Assembly: GCA_030849805.1 (NCBI GenBank)
Contig: JASANZ010002036.1
Location: forward strand, 1 to 37,148
DNA length: 37,148 nt
From: Sergeia podlipaevii
Taxonomy: Eukaryota > Euglenozoa > Kinetoplastea > Trypanosomatida > Trypanosomatidae
Reading direction: 5' to 3'
Shown here: one piece after another, positions 26,987 through 37,088 of the stretch
How the letters are laid out: every line of letters starts with the position of its first letter
How positions within the stretch are numbered: the stretch's first letter is position 1
Translations under genes and position numbers: made by a program
The notes under the pieces: generated by a model
The model's database searches: none
What the model was told of the DNA's origin: nothing
The model's input: the letters and a program-made list of their open reading frames with translations, nothing else

Positions 26987-29221
26987 ATGGCCAGAAGAAG
27001 CGCAGGAAAGTCAGGCAAGCGCGTCGCGCGCGAGGAACCTCATGACGTCCAAGAGGAGGCCCTTCTGCGGCTCAGTGAGGAGGTGGCCGAGATGATTGCA
27101 CGTGACAAAACCAAGGAGAAGGCCTGTAAGGACGAGAGCAGCGAAGCAGCAGCAGCAGCGACGACAGTTGATGTTGCGACTACAGACGGCAACGAAGAAT
27201 GGTTTGCTGGGCGTCCAAGCGCAGATGAAGGCAACGCCACCTGGTCTTTTAGAGCCTTTTGTCCGCTTTGCTTCTCCACGGAGATGGTTAACCCCGTGGC
27301 CATTCATACCACTAACAATGCGAGCCAGTGCGCTGCTTGCAAGGTCTGCGTGCAGCAGTGGAACTCTCTCTTCCCAGCTGAGGACGACGCAGACTTTGAG
27401 GGGAGAACTGTGCAATGCCCCTTGTGCTCAGAGCTACATGAGCTTGGCTGTGCAACTATCACGTTGAGCGACAACGCTCTTCTTCACGCACGCAACCGCA
27501 TTCCTGGCCATGATGATGATGACAGCTATTCCAGTGCTACCTCTGGCGTCTGCGGTGTGTGCGAAGAGCCCGCTACATCTCTCCGTCTATGTCTCCAGTG
27601 CCAGTTCCCCATCTGTGATGCGTGTGAAGCAGCGACGCACTCTAAAGGTCGCTTCAAGTCTCACGAGCTGGTCCCTATTGCCCAGGCCCGTCGACACGCA
27701 CGCAAGATGTGTCCTGACCACGCTGGGCAGCCACTCGATCTCTACTGCCACGATTGTGCTTCTGCCCTGTGTGTGTCATGCTGTTTCTCACCTAACAGCA
27801 CAGGGCACGGCGGCCACGACGTTCAGCCCATTAAAGATGCCGCGGAGAGCGCCAGCAAGACCCTTCACGCTGCGGCGGTGACGCTTGCCGAAACTGCTCA
27901 AGAGGCTCAGGAGGCACACAGGGCTCTGGAGCGCACGCTACCCCCATGCGCAGAAGCCATCGCACGTGTAGAGAGTGAAGTACGAGGGTGCTTTGCACAG
28001 TTGCGCGCGGTATTACAGAAGCGCGAGGAGGACCTACTAGCGCAGCTTGCGAGTGCTTCTACGGAACTTTCCGCGGTGGTTCAGGAGCGCCTGGCGCGCA
28101 GTGCGACTGCCTCAAAGCTGCTGCAAGCGGTAAAGGCACAGTGTGAGACCGCTACAGCAGAAGTAGATCATGTGACCCTTATGGCGCTTGCTGGGGTGAT
28201 GCAGCAACGCTTTGCTAGCCTTCAGGAAACTGGACAAGGAGTGGTGGAACAGACACGACAGGCGCAATCCGAGCTAGAGGAGCGGCTCGTGACGGGCGCG
28301 GTGCCAGTGGCTTCGTTTTACCTACTGACCGCAAAAGAAGCCAACGCAGAAGCGGTAGCAGAGTACACGCGCATTCTGTCCACGTTGGGCACACTGGAGA
28401 TCTGTACCAGCATGGAGGCGATGAAGAAGACGCACACAGCACTGGAGAAGCAAGTGGAGCAGGTGGGCATGGTGAGAGCAGACGGGGATAAACAGGAAAG
28501 CGAGGGTGAAGAAGAGCTTGCGCGCTGCAGCATTGAGGGCATTCGGCCACCTGCCCCGCAGGGCTATCAAATCGCTCCTGCAGAGCAACAGCTCTATGAA
28601 GCACGCGTTAGCGAGCTGCAACTGTTCAAGGCTTCCTCTTCCTCCTCCTCTTGTGGCGGTGCTGCTGTTGTAGTAGATAGCAGTAGCCATGCTCCTGCTC
28701 TCCCACCTTCTCAGTTGCTACCTCAATTTGTCTCGCAAGACACGTGCTTTACCACTGATACCATTGTACGTTCTGCCGCTGCTGCTCAGCCGCCACTGCA
28801 GCTGCAGGTTGACACTCGATTCCGCCGCACAGAGGCACACACACTTGCTATTCACCGCACCTCTGACTCTTCCACTGCGATGGCAAACCAGAATCATAGC
28901 ATGTCCTGGCTTACTCCTCCTGGTGGTAGTGGTGGATTGCAAATTGGTAAGATGGTGGCTCTCGGTCCAGTTTCAAGGTTCATCGACACCAATGGAGGAA
29001 GCAGCAGTGGTGGGCTTGCTCTCCCGCGCTCTCCTGTAAAGGGCATTGGACACCAAAAAGGAGGGGCCGACAGCATATACGGGAGCCGTGGTGCTTCACC
29101 AATGGGAGAGCTGCGTATTGGTCTGGACTTGCCAGTCCCGAAGCGTCCCAGACTTGATGAAGTGTCAGGAGAGGCAAAAGAAAACACAGGAAGTTCTACT
29201 CACCTTCAGCTTCACCTGTGA
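26987..29221 (+). CDS. TRIM-like protein: RING-like region, two B-boxes, coiled coil
   Basis: The frame is open from a GTG at 26909, but the first ATG is at 26987, giving 744 residues. A zinc-binding region between CPLC (92-95) and CPLC (144-147), with a central C-x2-C-x2-C group, is RING-like but not canonical in spacing. Two B-box-type zinc fingers follow: one starting with CGVC at 189 and continuing through CLQCQFPICDAC...H, the other starting with CPDH at 242 and continuing through YCHDCASALCVSCC...HGGHDV. An Ala/Glu-rich coiled coil spans about 290-440. This order matches tripartite-motif (TRIM) proteins, many of which are ubiquitin ligases. The C-terminal third is Ser/Gly-rich and disordered, with PKRPRLD at 718-724, which looks like a Myc-type nuclear localisation signal. 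No SPRY or NHL domain is present. Ubiquitin ligase activity is inferred from the architecture. Confidence 0.88.
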   Translation: MARRSAGKSGKRVAREEPHDVQEEALLRLSEEVAEMIARDKTKEKACKDESSEAAAAATTVDVATTDGNEEWFAGRPSADEGNATWSFRAFCPLCFSTEMVNPVAIHTTNNASQCAACKVCVQQWNSLFPAEDDADFEGRTVQCPLCSELHELGCATITLSDNALLHARNRIPGHDDDDSYSSATSGVCGVCEEPATSLRLCLQCQFPICDACEAATHSKGRFKSHELVPIAQARRHARKMCPDHAGQPLDLYCHDCASALCVSCCFSPNSTGHGGHDVQPIKDAAESASKTLHAAAVTLAETAQEAQEAHRALERTLPPCAEAIARVESEVRGCFAQLRAVLQKREEDLLAQLASASTELSAVVQERLARSATASKLLQAVKAQCETATAEVDHVTLMALAGVMQQRFASLQETGQGVVEQTRQAQSELEERLVTGAVPVASFYLLTAKEANAEAVAEYTRILSTLGTLEICTSMEAMKKTHTALEKQVEQVGMVRADGDKQESEGEEELARCSIEGIRPPAPQGYQIAPAEQQLYEARVSELQLFKASSSSSSCGGAAVVVDSSSHAPALPPSQLLPQFVSQDTCFTTDTIVRSAAAAQPPLQLQVDTRFRRTEAHTLAIHRTSDSSTAMANQNHSMSWLTPPGGSGGLQIGKMVALGPVSRFIDTNGGSSSGGLALPRSPVKGIGHQKGGADSIYGSRGASPMGELRIGLDLPVPKRPRLDEVSGEAKENTGSSTHLQLHL

Positions 29222-29759
29222 TAGAAAGAAAAAAAAAATTGTTTGTGTGTACATCCTGTGCATCCTTTTTTTTTTCTTTTTTGAGAGCATTTTGCTTTTG
29301 GTGTTGTCCTTCTTGCTTTCTTTTTCTACAATAGATCACTGTTTGTTTGTTTTTTAAAGATGAAAATTTTAGATACTTTCACTAGATACAGGTCAAACAA
29401 TCAAAAATGTCCTTTTAGAGGGGCTTCGGGTCCCGTTATATATGTGCTTAGACAAAGAGGAAGCTAAAGAAAAGAAAATTCAAAACGAGTTCATTTTTGT
29501 GCTTGATCGCGCCGCATCTGTGTCGTGTGTAGAAGGTACTAGCGTACTGGAGAAAATTTATTCCATTTGACATTATGTTTGTCTTTCTGTTCGGTAGCCT
29601 TTGTGCATCGATATTGTCTTTTTTTCCCCTTTTATTATTGTTTCTATTCACAGTGCTAGCCGTCACGCACACACACAACGATTTATAAGCAAACTATACA
29701 GAATCTAGATAACTGTGACTTACTGCCACTTGGTAATAGCATTTTATTTTTCAGTGGAA

Positions 29760-29784
29760 ATATATATATATATATATATATATA
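29760..29784. repeat. (TA)12 microsatellite
   Basis: A pure TA dinucleotide run just upstream of the predicted splice acceptor of the ELMO gene. Confidence 0.95.
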
Positions 29785-29798
29785 CATTAGCAGTTGCT

Positions 29799-29817
29799 GT
29801 TTTCCACTTTTTTTTAG
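29799..29817 (+). promoter_or_regulatory. Predicted trans-splice acceptor for ELMO gene
   Basis: A T-rich tract with CAC inside ends in TTTTTAG at 29811-29817, giving a leader of about 240 bases. Confidence 0.55.
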
Positions 29818-30056
29818 CACATTTATACATATATTTTTGTGAAGGAAAACCAGCTAGATTTGTGCCGTATATTGATAGAGTGACGGTTTTTTATTGTTAA
29901 CATTGATCAAGCTGATTATTATATCTAGTTTTACTATTGCTGTATCTTGCTATATTTTAAAAAATAAGATTATTAAAAGTGACTCATCACTCACGACAAA
30001 TAGAAAAGGAAAAGGTAGCGTCAAGACTGTGCTTCTATATATATATTATTAGTGCC

Positions 30057-32792
30057 ATGTCAATAATTAGTAAGAACTCTGTGTTTCAGTCCTATAAAAA
30101 GCAGCACCAAGATGAGCTACTTGCGCAAGAACAGCAACGGCTAGAATTGCATCAAGAAAACGCAACTCATAGTGGTGGTGAAAATGAATTTAGTGACAAA
30201 GAGGATTGGGACGTATTTGAAGATGTAGGGAGGGAGGCTGCTACGGTGGCGGTGGTGAGCAGCAACGGCACAAGTACAACACCACATGCTCCAATGAACG
30301 CGAAAGACGCTTCCGGTAAGCAGCAGTGTACGAGAAGAGAAAGTGATGCACAAAGTGCATGCGATAGCAACCTCAGTAATGTGAACAACATCAAGGAAGA
30401 AGATGGACTGATGAGCTCACGGACTAGTCAGTACAACTGGTCTGCCATAGCTGGGGTATCAGAGTCTGCTACCACAGAAGCTGGTACGCTGATGATGCAT
30501 ACAACACCTCAGATAGAGGGCAGTAGCAACGGCGCTGTAGCGGCCACTGCTGATGCGGCGGCGGCGACCACGTACGGAGTCGATCTCGATGCGGAGAAAG
30601 ACGAGGAAGAGTTCCCAGACATTCCTGTAGCTGTCTTTTCTTCTGCAGGGCCCGCTGTTTCAGATCAAAACAACGCGGAGCAGCGGCGGCAACTAGAAGA
30701 TGAGGGGGAGAAGAGTCAGGAGAGGCAGGCGAAGCCACCAATTGCGACCCCGCCATCACGGTCTTTACCGAAGGAGAGCAACTGTTCAGAGGCAACTACA
30801 GCAGCTACAGGTGGCGGTGCTGGCACTAGCACCTCCGCACCGATTAGCCCGCTGGTCATTCAGAAAATCGAGGCCCTTTGCGCGAGCGGCAAGAGTGATC
30901 ATCTTGGGCACGACGAAGCAACTGTCATTGTGTCTCCCTGTACGAGCATGACATCATCGTACTTTCATGGCACTGAGCGACGCACGCCGGGTAGTGCGCA
31001 TGGCTCCAGCAAGGGGCAAGCGATCTTGGGAGCCCAGATTAGTCTATCAAGTGCTCCTTCATTGGCAGTAGCGGCGGCACAGGCGGAGAGTGGCGCTGCA
31101 GATGGACATAGACTTGTCACTAGTGTGTCTCAGCCATTGCAGCAGCGGCAAGCGCAGGTTACAAGCAGCAACGCAGACTTGCCAAGTCCTGCCAGCAACA
31201 ACTACAACAACAATACTGTGAATACTGCTGTCGCGTCGTACTGTGTGAGTGCAACCACGAGCGTCGAGGATTTCACCAACGTTCCTTCCAGCACCATTAC
31301 ACCCTACACAGGGCTTCTTGTGTCTACGGCTGATCAAGGGATGGGGGCAGCAGATGCAGACAATAGCGGCAACACTTCTGCGGCACTTGCAATGCCGTCC
31401 AGTGACAAGGGCCTTGTTCGAAACTCTTCACATGGCCGTCAGCTATCTCGTACTGCCGAAGAAGATGTATCGGTGACGTCGCTGAAAGAATCGTTAGGGG
31501 TTCCATCGGAGAACTTCATTGAGCCTTCCGCTTTATCGGTGCCAAAGGCAACAAAGATGAAGCCAGCAGAAGCCAGCAGTGGCGACGGCCTTATGCCGCT
31601 TAACTTCTGGGAAGCTGTAGTGTTGCTTCGAAGGGACTTTTCATCTCGCCTTGTATCTGCGGAGGCAGCAGCATCTGTCTCACCATCCTCATATGCGAGC
31701 CTAAAGGCCCCAAAGAAAAAGAAGAAGGGATTCTTTGCTAGTTGCTGCGGTGGCAGTGAGGATATCACAGAGGAGACGGCGCTGAAGAAGCCACCGCTCG
31801 TGCCAGTGCTTTCAACTCGCTCCACCGCTGAAGCCTCTGTCATTCAAACAGACAAGGGGTTCATAGGGTTTCTCACCTCTACTAAGTTCTCTCAAGCAAA
31901 CACGGTTCACATGCGAGTACTGTACACTCTGTATCACTCTCTCGGCGAGGAGAACTGCACGACGCCATGGTGGAAACGGCAGGCACAGCGTAGTGCAAGC
32001 GAGTCAACCGTGCTGAGAACTTCAAACAGCTCAGTAGCGGGGGGGAAAGGCGAGGAACGCAGTGGAGAGGATGGGCAAGCCGACTATCAAGACGCTCCCC
32101 TCTCAACGAGAGGGGTGTCCTGGGAACGGGTTGGTTTCCAGGGTAGCGATCCCGCCACGGACCTTCGTGCTACAGGGCTGCTTGGCCTGCTTCAACTTCT
32201 GTACTTCATTGACTACTACCCTCTACTGGCGAGCAAGCTGTGGGCGTTGTGTAATCCAACAACGAGCAGCAGTGTTACACAGGAAACGAGGGCCGCTGCA
32301 GCCGCAGGTGGCATTGGCCATGACCTTCCCTTCACACTCATTGGGTTCAATCTCACCGCTATTGTCCTGGATGCACTCAAGCAGGAGGTGCTGGATAGCA
32401 CCATCACGAGTGTTCTTCGCAGCGCTCGTTTAGCCACCACGGAAGATGACGCGAACTCCTCGCCACCACCGTCACGAACTTCATCGAAGCAGATACCGGC
32501 CTACTGTCGTGCAACCCCTGAAGAACTGTCGATGCGAAGCCAATTCCCTGTCATCTTTGCTGCTTCCGAATACTACGTTGGGTGTATGGAGCTGTTCTGG
32601 GAATCATGGCTTGAGCTCTCGCAGTCACGGAGACCAGCGCTACCTTCGGTGGCTGATTTCGGCTCTCAAAAGGCTGCTGTTCAAACGAAGGTGCTCCGTA
32701 AGGGTGGCGGAGACCGAGTCGCGCTTAAGGCCGCGCTTGCGGCTCGGAAGGCAACTGCACTGAATGTCATCGAGAGCCAGTACGCCAAGTAG
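30057..32792 (+). CDS. ELMO-domain protein with long disordered N-terminus
   Basis: The first ATG is at 30057, giving 911 residues; the open frame upstream begins at a GTG. Residues 1 to about 500 are disordered, rich in Ser, Ala, Thr and Gln. The C-terminal part is an ELMO domain (about 600-860). The diagnostic stretch is WERVGFQGSDPATDLRATG (689-707), matching the W...GFQG.DP.TD.R..G core; the Arg at 704 corresponds to the catalytic arginine of ELMOD proteins, GTPase-activating proteins for ARF/ARL-family G proteins. It is followed by LLGLLQLLYFI..YP and PFTLIGFNLTAIVL. A GAP role in membrane or flagellar ARL signalling is inferred. An oddity is an insertion before the domain with five lysines (553-557) then GFFASCC (558-564), which could bind acidic membrane and be acylated. 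Confidence 0.88.
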   Translation: MSIISKNSVFQSYKKQHQDELLAQEQQRLELHQENATHSGGENEFSDKEDWDVFEDVGREAATVAVVSSNGTSTTPHAPMNAKDASGKQQCTRRESDAQSACDSNLSNVNNIKEEDGLMSSRTSQYNWSAIAGVSESATTEAGTLMMHTTPQIEGSSNGAVAATADAAAATTYGVDLDAEKDEEEFPDIPVAVFSSAGPAVSDQNNAEQRRQLEDEGEKSQERQAKPPIATPPSRSLPKESNCSEATTAATGGGAGTSTSAPISPLVIQKIEALCASGKSDHLGHDEATVIVSPCTSMTSSYFHGTERRTPGSAHGSSKGQAILGAQISLSSAPSLAVAAAQAESGAADGHRLVTSVSQPLQQRQAQVTSSNADLPSPASNNYNNNTVNTAVASYCVSATTSVEDFTNVPSSTITPYTGLLVSTADQGMGAADADNSGNTSAALAMPSSDKGLVRNSSHGRQLSRTAEEDVSVTSLKESLGVPSENFIEPSALSVPKATKMKPAEASSGDGLMPLNFWEAVVLLRRDFSSRLVSAEAAASVSPSSYASLKAPKKKKKGFFASCCGGSEDITEETALKKPPLVPVLSTRSTAEASVIQTDKGFIGFLTSTKFSQANTVHMRVLYTLYHSLGEENCTTPWWKRQAQRSASESTVLRTSNSSVAGGKGEERSGEDGQADYQDAPLSTRGVSWERVGFQGSDPATDLRATGLLGLLQLLYFIDYYPLLASKLWALCNPTTSSSVTQETRAAAAAGGIGHDLPFTLIGFNLTAIVLDALKQEVLDSTITSVLRSARLATTEDDANSSPPPSRTSSKQIPAYCRATPEELSMRSQFPVIFAASEYYVGCMELFWESWLELSQSRRPALPSVADFGSQKAAVQTKVLRKGGGDRVALKAALAARKATALNVIESQYAK

Positions 32793-33446
32793 TTGGTACT
32801 TTAGCAATGAGTATGTTTCTTTTTCTTGCCGAATTCCGCTTGGAAGACAAAACGAAGGAGTATTTAAAGATGTTTCTTATCAGGGCGAGTTAGGCTCTCC
32901 TGTAGGTGGGCCATGTGCTGGAGGTACTCGTGTTTAAGTGGCATCCACAATAGAAGAAGAAAGAAAAAATAGTGGCAGTGTTTCTTCAAACAGTATCTGT
33001 AGGTGAAAGTGGGCCAATATGTGTTTTCTCTTTTTGTTTTGACGTGGAGACCTTGATGTTTCTTTCATTATTGTTTTTGCGATGACTTTTACTACAAAGT
33101 GTCTTTTTTTTTTTGCGTCCTTCATTCTCATTAAACGGAACTCCTTTTTTTTTTGCTTGCGTGAACACGCGCGTTCCACTTCTTTCTAAAATATTTGTGA
33201 AATATATTTTTACGAGATGAAACGACACGTATATTGTCGGATCGCTCCTAGCAACAGCAGTAACACGCTTCTTTTTCTTTTTTTTTTATTGGTGTGCATA
33301 GAAAAAAGAATGGTACTCAACCCGGATCAATACCCATTCTATATATGCTGATAGCCTTTACTACTGTGCTTTTCTTCCGTTTGTCTCCTTCTCCAATTCT
33401 TTCTTCTTTCTCTCACTCGTGCTATTTATTTATGTCTATACTGGAA

Positions 33447-33466
33447 CACACACACACACACACACA
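33447..33466. repeat. (CA)10 microsatellite
   Basis: A pure CA dinucleotide run after a CT-rich tract, upstream of the kinase gene. Confidence 0.95.
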
Positions 33467-33711
33467 AGAAGCTCTATTATAACTTCCATTTTTGTTATAG
33501 CAGCGGAGTGTGTGGCACTCTACGCTATTATTCCCATCTTTCCTATTGCACAGTAAGAAAAATCTAGCTTGAAGCCCTTAAGTGCGCCATATAATTGCTA
33601 TTTTTAAAATATATTTTGTTTCTCGCACAACGGAGATATATATATACTTTTTGCCACAACATTGACAACTTCCAAAAGGGGAATACATTTTTCTTTCAGT
33701 GGATAGCCTGC

Positions 33712-33748
33712 GTTTCCTTGGCCTTTCATTCCTTTCATCGATTGGCAG
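33712..33748 (+). promoter_or_regulatory. Predicted trans-splice acceptor for NEK kinase
   Basis: A pyrimidine-rich stretch ends in GGCAG at 33744-33748, giving a leader of about 65 bases. An earlier acceptor at TTTCAG (33694-33699) and a long tract at 33369-33433 are alternatives. Confidence 0.4.
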
Positions 33749-33813
33749 GAAGTAAAACTCCTTCTCTAACAAATAGCGTTCCCTCTCCCCCAGAGAAAGA
33801 ATAAGAGGAAACT

Positions 33814-35304
33814 ATGGCTGCCACAAGTGATGCAATGGTGAAAAAGGTGTGCACTGCATTCCCACACACCTTCGGCGTTGATGAGAACGATGGCATTGGT
33901 AGTTCTCGAGAGACCCAACCACCAGCCTTCAAGTACTACCTTGATAACGTACTTGGGTCAGGGACCTCCGGCACGGTAATCTACGCGCGCAGAGTGCGAG
34001 ACGACATGCCCTTCGCGATTAAGGTTATGGATGTTGGTGGGTACAGTGAGCAGGACCGCATGCGCGCCTCTGGTGAGGTGTGCTGCCTTCTCAGCTGTGA
34101 CTACTTTTCCATCATCAAATGTTATGAAGACTTTGTTCTCAGGGACCCACGGAACCCTGATAGTGTACTCATGATTGCCCTCGTGCTGGACTACGCCAAC
34201 GCCGGTGATCTGCGTCAGGAAATACGCAATCGCGCCAAGTCGAAGCGGCCGTTCGCTGAGCATGAGGCTGGTCTGCTCTTTATTCAGATATTGCTGGCCG
34301 TGCATCACGTGCATTCAAAGCGAATGATCCATCGCGACATCAAGAGCGCCAACATCCTGCTCTGTAGCAACGGCCTGGTGAAGCTTGGCGACTTTGGCTT
34401 CTCAAAACATTATGCCGCCACCGTGTCCGATGACGTGGGCCGCACCTTCTGTGGCACCCCCTACTACGTGGCGCCTGAAATCTGGTGCCGCAAGCCGTAT
34501 AGCAAGAAGGCCGACATGTTCTCCCTTGGCGTGCTGTTGTACGAACTGCTGACGCTCAAGCGTCCCTTCGACGGCGTAGACATTGATGATGTAATGCACC
34601 GCACCCTGGCAGGTCGCTACGAGCCACTACCGGACTCCATCAGTGAGGATATGTGTCTCATTGTAGCGGCCTTGCTGAACAGTGAACCCAAGAAGCGGCC
34701 TTCTAGCAAGATGCTGCTCAACACACCCACGTGCAAGCTATACATCTCCGTCGTGCAGGAGATAATTCAAGGCGGCGAGTCTGCAGGCTTCACGGCAGCA
34801 CAGCACAGCACCATCACTGCGCAGCTGAAAGCCACCAAGGAGGAGCTGCAAAGTGCAAGACGACGGAGCGCGGTGCTATCGGTGGATGATATCATGAAAA
34901 ATACCATTCCCACTTCACTGGATGGGGGTAAAACGCAGGGGTACATTCTTTATGGCGGGAAGCTGAAGAAGCAAAGCGGTGACCTTAGCTGGAGGAAGCG
35001 GTATGTGTGCGTTTATGGGGAACTAGGAACGGGAAAGACCGGTGCCGGTGAGTTTGTGAACTTGAACATGCTTCAGGCGGTGTCCAAGGAAACTATGGAG
35101 CAGCAGTGCATTTCAACGCCCTTTAGCGAGCTGGAGGATGTGTTTCCCGTCATCAACAAGTACACCGGCTCTGATGCAGAGCATGCCTTTGCAGTCGCCT
35201 TTAAATGCGGAAAGCGCATCATGTTCGACGCCCAAAGTGATGCCGAGCGCGATGAGTGGATGCGGGCTATACAAAACATTCTTGGTATTGATGATGGCGA
35301 GTAA
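33814..35304 (+). CDS. NRKA: NIMA-related (NEK) kinase with C-terminal PH domain
   Basis: This 496-residue serine/threonine kinase has an intact catalytic domain (about 42-310): glycine loop GSGTSGTV at about 48-55, catalytic lysine K70 in FAIKV, HRDIKSAN with D175, DFGFSK at 193-198, and GTPYYVAPE ending at residue 222. A short coiled segment (about 335-350) precedes a PH domain (about 375-490) starting GYILYGGKLKKQSG and ending with the conserved tryptophan in DEWMRAIQ. The NEK-plus-PH layout is that of the trypanosome NrkA/NrkB kinases, which also occur as tandem genes; roles in the cytoskeleton or life-cycle progression are suggested for that family. The PH domain suggests phosphoinositide or protein-directed localisation. 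All key residues are present, so activity is expected. A paralogue begins at 37089. The start is the first in-frame ATG and matches the paralogue start. Confidence 0.95.
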   Translation: MAATSDAMVKKVCTAFPHTFGVDENDGIGSSRETQPPAFKYYLDNVLGSGTSGTVIYARRVRDDMPFAIKVMDVGGYSEQDRMRASGEVCCLLSCDYFSIIKCYEDFVLRDPRNPDSVLMIALVLDYANAGDLRQEIRNRAKSKRPFAEHEAGLLFIQILLAVHHVHSKRMIHRDIKSANILLCSNGLVKLGDFGFSKHYAATVSDDVGRTFCGTPYYVAPEIWCRKPYSKKADMFSLGVLLYELLTLKRPFDGVDIDDVMHRTLAGRYEPLPDSISEDMCLIVAALLNSEPKKRPSSKMLLNTPTCKLYISVVQEIIQGGESAGFTAAQHSTITAQLKATKEELQSARRRSAVLSVDDIMKNTIPTSLDGGKTQGYILYGGKLKKQSGDLSWRKRYVCVYGELGTGKTGAGEFVNLNMLQAVSKETMEQQCISTPFSELEDVFPVINKYTGSDAEHAFAVAFKCGKRIMFDAQSDAERDEWMRAIQNILGIDDGE

Positions 35305-35593
35305 GGATGCGTGAAGCGGCTTTCTTTTTTTTCTTTTCCTCTTTTTTTTTCTCTTTCCTATCTATTGGAGGAAGAAGAAGGTCCAGGCACAGAGGGAGTG
35401 CTGGGTCTTGCAGTATTTTTCATCATCATTAAATTTCTTCAAATTATGAAGGGCCCAATGCTTTGTATCGGTGTGCACATTGTTTATGTAGTGATTTGTT
35501 AGAAACACCATCTCATTCTTATCTCCTAATTGCTTGTGTATCGCGTTTCAGTTCTTTGCGTTTTATTTATCTTTTCCCTTATGTTGCCATCTG

Positions 35594-35632
35594 CACACAC
35601 ACACACACACACACACTCACACACACTCACAC
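35594..35632. repeat. Interrupted CA repeat
   Basis: A CA dinucleotide run interrupted twice by CTCA, in the 3' flank of the kinase gene. Confidence 0.93.
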
Positions 35633-36932
35633 GTATGTGTGTGCTTTTTTTCATATCGCAAAAGTAATATGAAACACAGGGAGCGGCAGAATTAACTATG
35701 TTGAGAAGATATGTGGAGACGCGCACGCGGACAGCGCTTCGAATTTTAATTAGAATTTACCCTTTTTTTTGGCTTTTGAAAATAATTTTTTGTTGTGCGA
35801 GGATATATAAAAAAAACTGTATTAACTTTCTTTTTTGTAAGGTTACCTGGTATAACCACAGCTCAGTGTATGGTCATGTGAAAGAGTGATAGTTTTCCGC
35901 TTCTCTTGCGTTTCAGGCATATGTTTTCAATCTGGGTCATCGCAGTGAACGAGAGTAACATCTGTAGCATGTGTGAGGGCATACACCCACGTAGATTATA
36001 TATATATAGCTTTACATCTAATTCAATTTTCAATATTTCTGTGTGAATATGGGTGGTTTGGCTGCGGCGAGATGTGTCCCTAGGTGTGCTATCCTCTTTC
36101 TTCTCCCTGTACTCACACGTACGGCTGGAGTGGGGAGCTTTGGCAAGAAAGAAGAGGAAGGGAGACGTGGAAAGGATGTTCGTTGATAGGCCTAATCCTC
36201 CAGAGAGGATCATTCTCTGGTCTCTATTTTCTGTTCCCCGTATATGTGTTTTGAACAACGTTATTTTCCTCTCTTTTTTTTTTTTGGATTACTGTGAATC
36301 AGGAGAACATTTATTGGGGCGGATCCCAAATGTAATAAAGAAATGCTACCCCCCGTATCTCATGTTACTTTATTTTATTTTATTTATTTTTTTGGCACCA
36401 GCAACAACAGCAACGGAAAAAAAAATTATGTGCACATACGGTTTTTCATAAGAAACGAAACGAACAGCTGGAGAATAAAAATAAAAATAAAAAAGAAATA
36501 AAAAAGAAATAAGTACACAAAAAGCGAAGTATGTGGTTTCACTGACTGTGCTGTTGATGATATTGTACTGTTTACCTTTCCACGCCATAGAGTGCTCAAG
36601 AAAGGCGAGCGTACGTAACTGCAAAGGTCAAATGATATGGAAGGGACATCTTGTTTCCTTTATGGTGCACATATTTACTCGCATTCATTGAAATTTTTTG
36701 ACTAATCTGCAATTGTAATTACCTCCTCTCTTTTCCTTTTCTTTTTCTTTGTTGATGAAAGAATTATTCTTTTTTTTTCAGTTTGAGATTGTGTGCACAT
36801 CTATCTTCACATATTATCTCAGTGCATACAAACATTTAGTATAGACATACTCTATTGCTTCTTTGCTTGCTTACCCGTCCGTGACTAAATCCAGAAATTT
36901 TTTGTGATCCCTCGTTGTGTGTTTTAACTATC

Positions 36933-36933
<1 letters not shown>

Positions 36934-36970
<37 letters not shown>
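36934..36970. repeat. (TA)18 microsatellite
   Basis: The longest pure TA run in the window, about 120 bases upstream of the second kinase gene. Confidence 0.96.
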
Positions 36971-36974
<4 letters not shown>

Positions 36975-37050
36975 CATCTACAATAGCAACTCGGAGAGAA
37001 CAAACCTTCAACAGTCCAGATCTTTCCTCATTTTCAGTCATATAGAGGCG

Positions 37051-37074
37051 ATTGCATTCCCTCTTTTCTTTCAG
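37051..37074 (+). promoter_or_regulatory. Predicted trans-splice acceptor for second kinase
   Basis: The CT-rich tract at 37057-37072 ends with TTTCAG (37069-37074), leaving a short leader of 14 bases before the ATG at 37089. An alternative AG at 37036-37037 would give a leader of about 50 bases. Confidence 0.55.
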
Positions 37075-37088
37075 CCGAATTCGACATA

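Larger units (their letters stand above)
29222..30056. other. 0.83 kb AT-rich spacer
   Basis: This interval contains the TRIM-like gene 3' UTR, a TA microsatellite (29760-29784) and the next splice signal. The next frame is open back to a GTG at 29979, but the ATG is at 30057. Confidence 0.6.
32793..33813. other. 1.0 kb AT-rich spacer
   Basis: This interval contains the ELMO gene 3' UTR, a (CA)10 run (33447-33466), a CATAGAAA octamer at 33297-33304 and pyrimidine tracts. No coding frame is supported. Confidence 0.6.
35305..37088. other. 1.8 kb AT-rich spacer between kinase genes
   Basis: This interval contains CA repeats (35594-35632), T- and A-rich runs (36363-36392 and 36473-36512) and the TA microsatellite listed separately. 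The 36053-36451 frame opens with GTG, lacks domains and is not supported. Confidence 0.6.

Noticed and set aside
33297..33304. CATAGAAA octamer as a cell-cycle element, with CATAGAAG at 24706-24713
   Set aside because: Both match the Crithidia cycling consensus exactly, but single short motifs are expected by chance in several kilobases of AT-rich spacer, and neither adjacent gene is a known cycling transcript.
36053..36451. 132-residue open frame before the second kinase
   Set aside because: It opens with GTG, not ATG, and the C-terminal half translates T-rich sequence.
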